64,000 nt of DNA from Hydractinia symbiolongicarpus (taxonomy: Eukaryota > Cnidaria > Hydrozoa > Anthoathecata > Hydractiniidae), in the NCBI RefSeq assembly GCF_029227915.1, contig NC_079883.1:3472001-3536000 (forward strand), given 5' to 3'. How positions within the stretch are numbered: the first letter of the stretch is position 1; each line of letters begins with the position of its first letter. The position numbers and the translations under genes were made by a program. The notes under the pieces are model-generated. The model did no database searches, had not been told where the DNA came from, and worked only from the letters and a program-made list of their open reading frames with translations. Below, piece by piece: positions 52,029 to 63,981 of this stretch.

Positions 52029-52244
52029 CATTACATTTTATGTAAATAGTATGATGAACATGAGTATGCTATTTTAATAGCTAGATATATATATTTTTTA
52101 TACTTTATTTTATATTAACAGAGAATAAACAATGACGTTTTTAAAAAGTAGTACTAGTGCTCATGGTAATGATTTTTTATCAACTTTTCTAGGGTTTTTA
52201 GGGTAGTGACATTATTTTGAATTCTATGCTATATTGAATTCTCG

Positions 52245-52363
52245 CAACCTCGTCCCCACGCCCATTTTTCCCTTTCTGACAATCTCGGACGGCGAGAAGA
52301 AATGATTTCTTCGCGCCCTCCCGGATATCAAATGAGCGAAAAATTGCCCTGGGAACGAGGTTG
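52245..52363. mobile_element. Foldback MITE with 8-9-bp target duplication
   Basis: It starts CAACCTCGTCCCCACGCC, ends CCCTGGGAACGAGGTTG, 119 bases. Both flanks read GAATTCTCG (52236-52244 and 52364-52372). Inner arms (GCGAGAAGAAAT / ATTTCTTCGCGC) differ from the other family members. Confidence 0.8.
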
Positions 52364-52501
52364 GAATTCTCGTGCAAAGATCAACCTTGTCCCCAGTGCC
52401 TTTGCGTGGCTCGTACGAAACTCTTTTTGCAAACATTGTTGTGTTAATAATTGAGTGAGAACGGAGAAGAACGCAAAAACTTTCAATATATTATTTAAGT
52501 T

Positions 52502-52543
52502 TTTTCCTATCGAAATAACTTTTAAGTTATTTCGATAGGAAAA
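52502..52543. repeat. Perfect 20-bp inverted repeat, 2-base loop
   Basis: TTTTCCTATCGAAATAACTT at 52502-52521 is followed after TT by its exact complement at 52524-52543. Such a palindrome would extrude as a hairpin. It has no relation to the other families here. Confidence 0.9.
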
Positions 52544-52825
52544 GGTAGGTAAATTTCGAATCCTTTTCAAATGCTTTTTCGAACGCACATTTTCAAATTT
52601 TATATTGAAACTTTCAGCGCGTGTTTTGATGTTCAGCGCAATGGAGACTGAAAAGAGGTACATGGAAGAAAATTTTCAGGAATGGTTGGAAGTTTAAAGG
52701 AGGACTAAACGGAATTCCGTAATAATACCCGAACAGACTTATAACAAAATGATGGATTATTTATGTGGAAGAATAAACACCGTTTCACGTGCTATGAAAC
52801 AAAAACTGCGACCAAGTGATGAGCA

Positions 52826-52908
52826 TTCTCGACCCCAGAGCTCTTTGAGATAAACTCGAAACTACTTTTGAGGTTTTAATCTGAAAAAGCTCTGGGGACG
52901 AGCATGAG
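52826..52908. mobile_element. Foldback element, CTCTGGGGACGAG core
   Basis: ATTCTCGACCCCAGAGCTCTTTGAG and AAAAAGCTCTGGGGACGAGCAT are the arms; the inner AGCTCTTT arm is unique to this copy, the outer CTCG(A/T)CCCCAG core is that of the family. Confidence 0.6.
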
Positions 52909-53808
52909 TGATGAGTTATCCTACACTTGGTATATCTGATGTTTTATGCGCTCCATTTCCCGATGTAAGAACATTTTCATATATAAATATAACAAGGAAA
53001 AGTAAAAGACCGCCCGCTGTAATAAGACCTCGGATGTAATCCGAAATTATAAAAAATATCTAATTTTGGAAAAGTTACTATTATTTTTTTATGAAGTTGT
53101 ACGAAGCTGGATGGTTAAAAAAAATTCAAGTTAAATAGAAGAAGTGAAGTAGGCCCAGCCTTGTACACTACCCGTATTACACAGTTATCTAAGTTGTACA
53201 AAGCTGGTATGGATAAAAAAATTCAACTAAATTAGAAGAAGTGAAGTAGGCCCCTCGTATAGAGTATTTGAAGTCGTACGATGCAATCATTAGATCATAA
53301 ATAGTACGATGCAATCAAAATTAGCGTTCAGAAAAAATTAAAGATATTATCATGCTCACTGAATGTATTTAACAATGTTGGATATTCATTTCTAAACCAA
53401 ATTGTTCATTGCATAATTTTTGTACAGTAATTGTAATGCCCATTTTCGTACAAAATTGCCCATCTTCGTACAAGCGCCAAAAATGTCCAACCTTCGTACA
53501 ACAGGTCAATTTCGTACGTAACAGGTCAATCAACCGGGATCGATCGCGACTGTTCCCGGGCAATCAAGGCAAAAACCAAAACATCAGGGCATGATGCAGA
53601 ACATCAGTGAAGCCTATTTTCCTCTTCTTTCCTTATCCAAAATTCTAATTCTTTGGGAAGCAAATAGTTGGAATGAAATGGATAGTCTGTAGCTTAGAAT
53701 AAGAAGGCAAAGTAATTCTTTCTAAAATAGATTCCTAATCTGCTTTATATCATAAAAGTGTTTAGTGCTGTTACTGTCATAATCATCAAACAAGAGGAGA
53801 TGATGATG

Positions 53809-54145
53809 ATGTGCATATTCTTACATGGCTAGCCTCACAAATATCGAGGGATATACCCTGTCTATTATTTCCAGGAGGGGCCATGGCTTAGATGGAGAGT
53901 CCTAGAGTATTTAATGCTCATTTTGAGCTACGCAGACCCAATTAGGTTACGCGCTCTACTAGACAACTCCCGGCAACATCCAACGGCCCACACAGTGTGC
54001 CATCTCCCCAATTTCCCTCACATGGCTTGGGTTAACCCGGGGCTATGGTAACATTCACTCGCCCATGTTGAGTCGCCGTCAAGAGGAATCAAACCCCGGT
54101 CTCCCGCACAGAGTACGAGAGCTATAACCACTATTCTACGGCGCC
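53809..54145 (-). repeat. tRNA-derived SINE, family S2, copy 1
   Basis: On the minus strand the head is GGCGCCGTAGAATAGTGGTT (A-box TAGAATAGTGG) with GGGGTTTGATTCC as B-box about 40 bases on. A body of about 270 bases follows, ending GCTAGCCATGTAAGAATATGC. It is 337 bases long and about 95% alike with copy 2. Confidence 0.8.
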
Positions 54146-54541
54146 ATAAAGGAGCTTCAAAAAACAGGTTCACACTTCCCTTGGTCAACACGGAATTTGG
54201 CAAAAAAGCCTTCCCATTTAGAGCTGCAAAAGTGTGGAATAATCTTCCAAACCAAGTGACCTGTGATGGAAGTCTGCTTTCGTTTAAGACTTCCATCTCT
54301 AATGTATTTGGCAAATTCTAATGGAGATCACTTTTTAACTTTTTAATTTTTGTTTTTTATTCAATTTTCACAGATTATAAATGTTACTATGTTTGATTGA
54401 GCTGATGCAGTCTAAGGTTTATCATTTTTTGTTTCTTTTTTGTTCTAGTGGCCCCCAGTGGAAACAATCCACTAACTATAGGTTTTTGTGATTTTCTGGG
54501 CTAGCCACTTTAAATATTTATTATTATTATTATTATTATTA
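54146..54541 (+). pseudogene. LINE 3' end (CR1/L2-like) with (ATT)n tail
   Basis: The plus strand reads NTEFGKKAFPFRAAKVWNNLP and, after a short gap, LLSFKTSISNVFGKF before a stop at 54319. This matches the conserved C-terminus of CR1/L2-type reverse transcriptases (FGxRAFSxxGPxxWNxLP...FKxxLKxxLF). A 3' UTR follows, ending in ATTATTATTATTATT at 54518-54541, a typical tail of such LINEs. Only the last ~60 codons are present: a 5'-truncated insertion. Confidence 0.75.
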
Positions 54542-54727
54542 AACTATTAGTTTAGAAAATACAAACCATTGTTTTCTTTACATGTGTAGCTATAGTATCT
54601 ATTCACCACCAGATACTAAACATTTGTCATTACATAAAGAGTATTTGTTTGGAATAAAAATGCAGGCTGTGAAACTAGATATATTCAAAGGAATATGATA
54701 CCATTGCTTTTGCAAAACTGTTATAGA

Positions 54728-55062
54728 TGTGCATATTTTACATGGCTAGCCTCACAAATATTGAGGGATATACCCTGTCTATTATTTCCAGGAGGGGCCA
54801 TGGCGTAGATGGAGAGTCCTAGAGTATTTAATGCTCATTTTGAGCTACGCGGACCCAATTAGAGCCCGCGCTCTACTAGACAACTTCCGGCAACATCCAA
54901 CGGCCCACACAGTGTGTCATCTTCCCAATTTCCCTCACATGGCTTGGGTTAACCCGGGGCTATGGTAACATTCACTCGCCCATGTTGAATCGCCGTCAAG
55001 AGGAATCGAACCCCGGTCTCCCGCACAGAGTACGAGAGCTATAACCACTAATCTACGGCGCC
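54728..55062 (-). repeat. tRNA-derived SINE, family S2, copy 2
   Basis: The minus strand head is GGCGCCGTAGATTAGTGGTT with A-box TAGATTAGTGG; the B-box GGGGTTCGATTCC is intact. The tail ends AATATGCACATC. It has better-preserved promoter boxes than copy 1. The two copies flank the LINE 3' end in the same orientation. Confidence 0.85.
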
Positions 55063-56266
55063 ACATATGATTTCCATGCTTTATTTTTAATACAATATGG
55101 GACAACATTTCTCTTCTGTTTTACCTTTTCATCAATAACAAGACACTAATAATAATTTGATCTTTAAAATGTAAAGTTTTCTTGGCATAAAAATTAAAAA
55201 AAATAGTCAAATGCTCGGACATACGAACTTTAATTCTTCCTGCAGTCCAAGCAGTTTGGAAAACGCATAAAGGTTAGTCCCCTGGCCACTGCTGTTTTTG
55301 ATCATGTTTTAACGGCTGATCACTCTCCTTCCATGTTCAGAACTTTTCCATGGTAACTGCTGAGTTGAATGACTTTAAACCACTCTGATGGAGAGCCTTC
55401 TTATGGAGCGTGACCGACCTATTCTCAACAACACAATTAAATCGATGCCTTTGGAATTGTTTTAATAATTCTTATTGTTCCACTTTTATTTTTTGTATTA
55501 AGTATTTAATACGTTAGAAACATAATTTGTAAATTAGTGTGATCATGCCAACCTCGGAGTTGGCGAAAGCTGACTTGTGAAAAAATAAAATATTTGGATA
55601 TTTGAATTATCATTTTATTCCACATCAATATTTAACTGAACTGCTCCTTCTGAGTGAAAATTGAAATTCTTACTTTTAGTGTTCTTTTCTCATGTGATTA
55701 ATATCAGGAAATCCGTTGTTTTGAGTACGAATGGTCTCACGAACTTGATCAAATATATTTATCGTATTATTTAAGAGGGTAAGATGTGCGCACACAACTT
55801 TGTGCTCTTTGGTTAATTTTAATTCGAGATTTGCCGTGAGGGTATTTGCTTTGACATTCATTTGGTCTAAGCTTTTTTGTCTACGATTCTCTTCTCATGT
55901 TTTAAAATTTTATTATCCATTTTCATCTTAGCAATCAGTGTGTATAATAAAATGAGTGGCAGTAGTGGGGAGGCGAAACTTCCATGTCCCCTATTAATTA
56001 TATCTTTTTATTTTGTCATAATTTTGTGTGGTTAATTTTTCCCCATTACTGCAATCTGTTTTATTACACACAATTATTGCTAAGATAAATTGAATAATAA
56101 TATTATAAATACATCACAAAAGGATCTCTGTATCGTTCATACAGATCTGTGATACATGGGACATGCAGAATATCGAGATGCCTGAAACATATTTTGACAC
56201 ACCATTTATTTTTTATTTTCTAATTTTATTTCCTGTTTACTTAGAACAGCACAGCTCGGCTTAATA
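55063..56266. other. Intergenic before TMEM254-like gene
   Basis: 55230-55600 has the look of a retroelement 3' region (stop-rich frames, AATAAAATA at its end) but I cannot assign it. The minus strand 55676-55861 has a Lys/Asn/Leu-rich open frame without a family. The last 20 bases contain CTGTTTACTTAG ending at 56244, a good 3' splice site before the next gene. Confidence 0.4.
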
Positions 56267-56692
56267 ATGGAAGAATGCAACACTGGTAATCGAGTTAAAA
56301 AGTCTGTTGATGTAGCCACTGAAGTAAAGCATTCTGATGACTTTTTCAAGACTGTGTCTATCTTTCATTATATTTGTGTCATTGTTGGTTTTTTGGCTTT
56401 TTGGTATGTTTGTTTCACTACAAACGACGATGTTTTTAAAAGGCTTGGTGGTCCTGGTCAAAGGTTAACATTCTTACGAGAGAACTATCTTATTGAAATG
56501 AGAATTGGCTTTTTCTTCGCAATACTTTTACACATTGTTGAGGCACTTTATGCAGTCAAAGTTGGTAGCGAGTTAAATCTCTCCCAAGTTGCTATTCAAA
56601 AATGGGTCATTCAAACATCGATTGTTGGATACAGTTCGTTACGACATTTAACAGCCTATCAGGAAGAAAAAAGAAAGAAGAAAGCGAAATAG
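56267..56692 (+). CDS. TMEM254: TMEM254-like small membrane protein
   Basis: 141 residues in one exon; human TMEM254 is about 123. Membrane segments: about 29-50 (FHYICVIVGFLAFWYVCF), about 76-97 (MRIGFFFAILLHIVEALYAV) and a third, weaker, about 108-128 (WVIQTSIVGYSSLRHL). It ends in the basic retention-like tail KRKKKAK. LGGPGQRLTFL, the HIVEALYAV segment (human HVGESLYA-like) and the W..QT...G..SL order fit the family. Function of TMEM254 is unknown; the KxKxx-like tail suggests the endoplasmic reticulum. ATG 56267 is the first ATG after an AG at 56244. Candidate AATAAA at 57013. Confidence 0.8.
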   Translation: MEECNTGNRVKKSVDVATEVKHSDDFFKTVSIFHYICVIVGFLAFWYVCFTTNDDVFKRLGGPGQRLTFLRENYLIEMRIGFFFAILLHIVEALYAVKVGSELNLSQVAIQKWVIQTSIVGYSSLRHLTAYQEEKRKKKAK

Positions 56693-57300
56693 TTTTACTT
56701 GTTTGGATATAATTAATTTTTATAATTTTTGTATTCTTTACTCAATTTTTGTATGGTTAGATACAAAATTTATTCTTAGTAAATTGTCTGTATCCGAACA
56801 TATGTTTTTTTGCCAATAATTTGTATGTGTTTTCATTTGAAGATGAACCATTACGTTTTATGTACAATGAATTGGGAAATAATAATAGTAGATTTGCCAA
56901 ATAATCCTTTTAAAAAAATCCTAAAATTATTTATTTGTGACAGTTGATTCACTGAGAATGTTTACTAATAGTGGAAATTAATTTTTGAAGACCTTAAATA
57001 ATTTGGTCCTTTAATAAAAAATGCACGTTGCAAAAACAAGTCATTTTTAGATATATTTTTGTCAGTGAGAATGTATTTTCACTTTAACCTTTTTAATTAA
57101 AAAAACTTGACAATGTCAAAATATATTTGCTAGCCTGCTTTGTTTGAATATCGGTATTTGGGATGGCCATCGTGAAGTACAAAACTACCTACCTTAAAGA
57201 AGAATTATGTCAATCATTTTGCCTAACAACAATAATTAACAAACAAATATTTCTAGTTGTGCAACATATTTTTAAATATTATTATATATAATAGTTCAAA
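56693..57300. other. Intergenic between TMEM254-like gene and SZT2
   Basis: 3' UTR of the TMEM254-like gene and the SZT2 upstream region. A pyrimidine tract with AG lies at 57254-57255 (TATTTCTAG), 45 bases before the SZT2 ATG. Nothing else recognised. Confidence 0.5.
57013..57018 (+). terminator. Candidate poly(A) signal, TMEM254-like gene
   Basis: AATAAA about 320 bases after the stop codon. Only moderately supported in such AT-rich DNA. Confidence 0.35.
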
Positions 57301-60300
57301 ATGGAGGCTGATGTTAGAAACAACCTTCCAAAGAGTGCAGAGAGTGTTTGGTTGTTAATGGGAAAGGAGTATCGAATATCTAGAAGTATACGTTTACAAT
57401 GGTTTTTCCAGCATCTGAATAGCGCCGTCACACCCAAATCTGATGAAGAGATTGTATGAATTTATAATTTTCATAACTTAGAATATAAATTTAATTTGCT
57501 TATCTGTGAAAACCTATGTACCTTAATAAAAGAAATTTTTCGCAAGAATTTATTTTTGCAAATTTTTCTGGAAAATTTAATTTGGTGAATTGCTAGAAAA
57601 CAATTTTTTTTTGCGGGAATATATGTTTGTGATCTCGGAGAAATAAAACTTTTGAATATTTTAGAAAATTCTCATTATAATCAGGCGTGAATTGCAGAAA
57701 AGGAATGGGGACGCAATTTGAAAAATTAAAATTTTTCACTAAACAAATAATTTTGCCAATTTGAGTATAGTTTTTGAAACTCACAATTTTTTTTTCAGTG
57801 AAAATTACTTCTCTTAAGATATTGTCACAGATAATTTAGCTTTGGAATATGTTTTTTTGTTTTATTTAAGTCTTTTTCAACTTTCCTTAAATTGTCAAAT
57901 TAAGTTTACATTTTGTATGAGAAAGACCAACAATTTATTGAATTAAACTTTAATTTGTTTTGAACGTTTTTGTTTAATAGGTTAATTCATGTGAAGAGTT
58001 AGAGGTATTGTCTGTTTTACCAACCTTGAACAGTTCCATGGAAGGTAGTCAGCTCCTTATCACACCCAACACAAGGTTGTCTTTTGTTGGGCGAGAATAT
58101 CGGTTTGTGTTTTGCATAGACATGAGTCCATCTTTGGCAACTGTGGTAAGAAAAAGCCTTGTTTTCTGTATCAATGACTTTGTTCAACCTTGATTTAAAT
58201 ACTAATTTTTTACTTGTCTGATGAAAACCATCATGGTCTAGACCGGTTTGTTTTGTATATTTTAGGACACTGAAACTGGCAATGTCCTATTTGATGACAT
58301 GTTTGCTGATTTACGAAATGCTCTCACTGGACTCGTACAACCTGTAAGAAATGATCTCTTAAGAAAGAAACAATTTCTATGACATGAACAGTTGTTTTTT
58401 ATCAATTTATATTTAAAGTGTTGTTTTTATGAACACGGGAAACATGTTTTTCCATAGTTTTGTATACCAGGAAGTTCGCTTGTACTGAAGCCACGATTGC
58501 ATGTCACCATCCTCGCCCATACATCTATTCAAGTAAAGGAGTGTCAAGTAAGCTGTTAGTTGTCGTAAACCATTATCAGGAATTTAATTCAGGCTATCAA
58601 GTTTTCTCCTCTTTTTAGGTTTTAGTTCAAGGTTATTGTGTGGATGAAGGAAATATAAAATATTTCTTATGTCAGTTAAAAAGAAAATTGGCTGTATTGG
58701 AAAATGCTGTGGCAGAGGAAATTGCAATGCGTAATTCAGTATGTGTCTTATGACATATTTCTATTCTGGAAACCTAAGATATTATCATATTTTTATGAAC
58801 CTTCAATTACATATATTAAAAAAATATATATGAAATAAGGCGACTCCAATTTAATTAGTTGTTCTACAGGCCGGACCGACCCTAATTTTCACAAAAACAA
58901 AAAAAATAATAATATCAAGCAAAAAAGTTTAAAGAAAAAAAACAGGAAAAAAAACAAGTTCTCATCCCATCTCGTGAAAATGTAATGAGCATAGAAGATA
59001 ATCAATGATGTTATTTTTTGTTGATTGAATGTCAACAAGGTGAATCAATTACGTTACTTTACTTAGGACCACTGTTGTTAAGGTCACTGGAAGTTGATTA
59101 TTTGTTCATGGTAATTTGTTGTGATAAAACTAAAATGCGTGATGCGCTAATTTTGCAATCACAAAAATAGTTATGTGGTTAAACAGAAGTTTTTAAATTT
59201 TTATGTGATTTATAACAAAAATTAGCTACTTTCGCTAAAATAGTTATAATTCGTTAAAATAGTTATAATTCGTTATGATTATTATATATGTTTAAAATTA
59301 CACTAGCTAAACTGTAATACAGTCAATACCATTTAGGAAAAATAATTAAAACAAGATAGAATACGCCTGTTGTAACACCCTCCTCCGTTATGAATTTTTA
59401 AAAAAATGATTTTACAGCTGCAAAAGACTTTAAATATTCTCAACTAAACAACCATAGTCCGAAAAAGAATTCGCACTTAAATTTAGATTTTCCTATAAAG
59501 CAGCGCAAAAAACATTAAAAGAACACTAAAATTGTTTGTTTTATTATGTTAAGTAGGAAGAGAATAAGTTGCTGTATAATTTTCAAAACAGTGCAAGTAT
59601 AACCTGCTGTAAGACTTTCAAAACAATACAAGTATATTCTGTACAACCTTCAAAGCAGCACAAGAATAATTCTTGCTGTATAACTTTCAAAACAACACAA
59701 GAAACTTAACTTTTAAAAACAAGTTTTTGAAAATGCAAGTATTTTTATCTTCTCACCTTGAAAACTAGTTACATACTTTTTAGTGAGACAAATTATTATT
59801 ATATTTTCTTCTCAACTAAAAAATATAAACTGCGTGCGTTATGCAAAAATACATAGGAAAAATCGTAACACCCTCCTCCGTTGTTATTTTTATTATTTTT
59901 TTTTGTTGTTCCGACCATTCATTCTCAATAAAATTATTTTTAATTCGCTGACCGACCGACCGTAAGCTACTATCGACTTCGCCCGTGGAACAACTAATTA
60001 AATTGGAGTCGCCTAATACATGATTTGTACACTTAAAAAAATTTAAAATTGTCAGTTTCAAACATTTTATTCATTTTTATCTTGTCATATTTTCCTAAAA
60101 CATTGGTCATCTTTTTACAACCAAAAAAATCTATTTTTTGGCTGTATAATTTTTATAATTTTTTTTTAATTAAATTAGGACATGTCTTCTGGAGTTAAGG
60201 GTAGCGGCATGAAGAAAACAGAGACAAATTTATTTTATATGATAAGAGATGGCCTGGTTGCTCTTCAGTTGTTACCAGATGGAGCCAGTGCAGGTATTTT

Positions 60301-63300
60301 TCCTGAGTCTATGTAAGGCATAAGTGTAAACATTTAGGAGCTAATTTGTAGACATTTGTTTGTTGTTCGTGAGCAAAAACTGAAGTCAAGTGTAAGGAAA
60401 ACTCGTTTTGCATTTTAAACATTTTATTCTGTAACTTATTTAAATTGCAATATATTATATTGTAGGCATCATTGTTGTAACTGATGGTGTGTTTCTGCTG
60501 GAGAATGCTGTAATTGGCGATGCTTTGCTTCAGCAAGTTCGCCATTTGGCTGCTGTTTGCTCGTTCTTGCAAGTTGGCACTGGTTATAGAAGGGCTTCTG
60601 TTGAGTAAGTTCTTACCTGTTTTTAGAAATCTTGAAAACTACATTCCCACTACATATGTTGCTACTACCTGTTTTTGGGATTAGCATAGGATAGCTGTTT
60701 CGAGTTATTTTGATTTAAACTTATGAGGGCAATGTAATGGCTTCACTGATTTGAACAAAGAAGACAATAACTAATTTTTTATTTTTATTTTACTTGATTT
60801 AAACATTTTTGTTTGGCTCCATATTTTTAATGACAGACAAAGTTATAGCATATTATAATTAGATGTCCACTATAATTTTTTTAAGAATATGTCCATGTTA
60901 GACAATATAAGACTGAAAGTTGAACAACAAAAAAAAGTCAGAATATTTTTTTCTTCAATTGTTATTAACCTTTAAAGGCAAGTGTGCCAGTTTTATTTAA
61001 ACTAGCTGCAGATTATATTTAAATCATTTTTTGCCCAATCATGGCAAATGTTTTTTAAAGCTTGACAGCGGCTGTTTTAATTAAATTGGCAATGTATACA
61101 ACTTTGCAACAAGTCCTCTCAAAGTGAAAATGAGCAGCACGATGTCTCTACAATAATTGCTTGCATACCATGTGATGTAGTGGGGTATTTTGTAGAAACT
61201 TGAATTGAATTTTAAAGCATGAATTTGGTAATTGATATTGATGTATAGATATAGATTATTTAATTAGACATTAATAAGAAATATTTTATAAGAAATAAGA
61301 TAAAAACAATTTTTATGATTTCAGCATGATTAAAAAATTGGGAACAGCATTAATAGCTATGTTTGGGTGAAGCTTTTAAAGCTAGCAAAATATCAAGTTT
61401 TGCAAAAAAAACACAACAGGGTTTTTTATTCTAAAATATATAGTAACTATATTCCTGGGGATTTCATTTTCTTCGCATACTTCACTATGTTACATTCCTA
61501 AGTTAGCCCAATTTAAATATGATGAGCAAGCAAGCAAATGAGCGACCGAGCAAGTGAGAAACATAGTCTAATTTTAGGGAATTTTGACAAATATTTAGGA
61601 GGGTATGAAGAGTTACTAATAATAAGCATCAATCTTTTTTAACGTAATAAAATATATTTACTTGAAAAAAAAAACAACTGTACATTATCTATTGGTTTGA
61701 TGGGAGTCTTTTCTTAATTTTTTTATAGATTCGGTTATGTACCTCATTGTGCTTTGATGCAATTTATTGCCACAGCAACTTCTGGCGCTTATCTAGCATC
61801 TTGTCCTCTGGTATGAATGTTTACTATTTTAGCTACAGCTGGGTTGCATGAATGACGAAAATGTTTTTACTACTAAAAGGTTTTAATCCCTTAAAGCTAG
61901 TTTAACTTTCGTAACAGGATATTTTTAGTTTTAACACATAAAAATCTTTCTGCATAAAGTAGTTAAAACTATTTTTAAACTGAAGATTTTAATTGCTCAG
62001 TCACTTAGTTTTATATTAATATGTTTTACAGCTAAAAAATTGTGCAAATAAATGAAATGATGGAAATAAAATATAAATTCTTCTGGCACATATTGTTTTT
62101 AAAAATTCTATGATTTTACATTTGGTTATAACATCTTAAAAATATACCAGTTCTATAAAGGGGAACTTCAGTGAAAAGTACATAATTCTACAATAATTGT
62201 TAAAAAGTCCCATGTACACCTTTACCAAGGACAATATATTGTGAAAATTAATTTCTGTGCATTTCTCTAATCAGTATTTCACAATTTTTAAAGATTTAAA
62301 TGTAAGTGAAGCGCTTTATACAAATACAGAGGCCTTTGAAAATGTACTTTTGCTCGATGTGGTATCGTTGTTTACATAAGGCTTCAGTTCTAAATAAAAT
62401 CATGCCTGTCTGTGTTTTCATAAGCAAAAAATTAGGTTGCAGAGGTTAGTACAACGATATTAAACGTGAAAAACAAATGAAATTTTTGGTTTCTTATTCT
62501 CAGTACTTAATTTTCGTGTATGTAATACAAGTTGATTTAACTTGTTAAATCGTTGTCATTTGAAAATATATTTCCTCATTTAATATTTATTTATTTTATT
62601 TTAGGCATTACCAACTGAAGGTAGGCTTCTGTTTTTCTCTCTGATAGTTGCCTTGTAGTGTAACCTATGAACATCAATTCCTTCCTTTGTGGTGATATAT
62701 TGCTTAATAGTGTTAGAAATGTTCTGCTTTTAGAATATGAGATGAATATGTACCACAAGTCTTTGTTTTGTTGGAATTTCCAACGAGACATAGATCGTGA
62801 TAAGATTGATTCTTATCAAGATTCATCTGACAACAACACACATTTATTAACATGGGCAGACAGCATGTGTCTCACCCCATCTCAGAGGGATGTTTCTCTA
62901 TCACTTCCACCCCAACCTCAACAAACAACACGTTATAACCAGCTGGATTTACAAACAAGACTTTCAAGGTACGTACTAGTGTTATTTACAGGAGTTTTTA
63001 TGTCAGTTTTTTCTGTGTATTTTAATATTATTGTTCTCCATTCATTCCAGTGTAATTGCACTTCGGTCAAGAGAAGGATATATTGCAGATGGTGTTAGAA
63101 TAACTAAAGGTAAAAGTTTTGTGTATTAATATTTAAATGAGTGAATGGATTATTTTGATAACATTAAAACTTTAACTAGGATTAATGAAGAAAAAATTTT
63201 TCTTTTACTCGTTTTCCTATTGTTTTAAAGAAAACTATTTTGTTGATTGCAAGTGATCTAGCACCTTGTCATTTACAGAAAGTTGTTGCGGTACTTATTA

Positions 63301-63981
63301 AAAAATAAAAGAAGACTTTTTTCACAGTGAATTCATATTGTATTTCGAATAGCATTTGGTGGTAACAGTCCACCATAATAGCATCAATATGTACAAATGT
63401 CTACAATATTGTCTTATATGGCAAATCTTTTATAATACGATTGTATTTTAATTATTTACTCATGTGTATAATCTTGAAAAAATTGTTATATCAAACTATC
63501 TTGTAGGCGTTTGTACATATTAACATGATCACTAAAAGCCACTGAAAGCTTGTTGAAATATAATATGGATTTGTCGTAAAAAAGTCTTGAGTTATTTTCT
63601 TATTTTTTATTTTGTTGAATTAGTATTTGTTATCTGCCTGAAAGTAATACATTATTTGGAATATAACATTCCATGTAGTGGTCCGAAGAAAGTTGAGAAG
63701 CAAAACTGGTTTTACATTCAAGACATTCTTGTTAAAATAGCTTCTCTATTAAAACAGAACAGGAACATTTCATTTATTTGATGCAAAGAACAATAACCTA
63801 GCAAGCTACATCGTGCTATACCTTATGTGCCACATCATTTCATATTTTATATAACTTCATTATGCATATATCGTTAGTATTTCGTTAGTTGTAGTGTTTT
63901 TTTGTAGATAACACACAAGTTGAAGTTAAACTAGTGTTGCCTTGGAAAGAGCATGTGACAATTGAATACATTGCAAAAGCT
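57301..63981 (+). CDS. SZT2: SZT2, KICSTOR subunit, N-terminal part (runs off the window)
   Basis: SZT2 is the very large scaffold of KICSTOR, which holds GATOR1 on lysosomes and lets amino-acid shortage silence mTORC1. Twelve exons join in frame: 57301-57453, 57981-58145, 58266-58343, 58458-58547, 58619-58738, 60179-60293, 60466-60604, 61729-61810, 62605-62620, 62734-62968, 63051-63109 and 63908-63981, giving 442 codons with more to the right (human SZT2 has over 3,300). Matches to the human N-terminus as I recall it: WLLMGKEYRISRSIRLQWF, ELEVLSVLP, VGREYRFVFCIDMSPS, GNVLFDDMF, GLVALQLLPDGASAGIIVVT, FGYVPHCALMQFIATAT, SREGYIADGV and VEVKLVLPWKEHVTIEYIA. Exon 9 has only 16 bases. Intron 5 (58739-60178) carries a TIR element. 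Start ATG 57301 gives MEADVRNNLPKSAESVWLLM with no upstream in-frame ATG before a stop. Confidence 0.92.
58839..60013. mobile_element. Non-autonomous TIR element with TAA target duplication
   Basis: 1,175 bases in SZT2 intron 5. The ends are inverted: GGCGACTCCAATTTAATTAG then TTGTTC at 58839-58864, with the complement at 59988-60013. TAA occurs on both sides (58836-58838 and 60014-60016), fitting PIF/Harbinger-like TWA duplications. The interior (58954-59768) is the R3 repeat also seen at 47826-48510. GACCGACCGACC words sit near both ends. No protein-coding frame. Confidence 0.8.

Larger units (their letters stand above)
52034..53808. other. Gene-free stretch with foldbacks and small duplications
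   Basis: It holds the foldback MITE 52245-52363, a 20-base hairpin at 52502-52543, a foldback at 52826-52908, and a roughly 67-base tandem duplication (about 53093-53159 and 53190-53256, GTACGAAGCTGG...GAAGTGAAGTAGGCCC). A cluster of TTCGTACA words lies at about 53444-53517. No gene. Confidence 0.45.

Noticed and set aside
55676-55861. Minus-strand Lys/Leu/Asn-rich frame of 61 codons
   Set aside because: Coiled-coil-like, and a frame just upstream (MKMDNKILKHEKRIVDKK) is offset by a frameshift. No family was recognised and there are no splice partners, so it may be retroelement debris.
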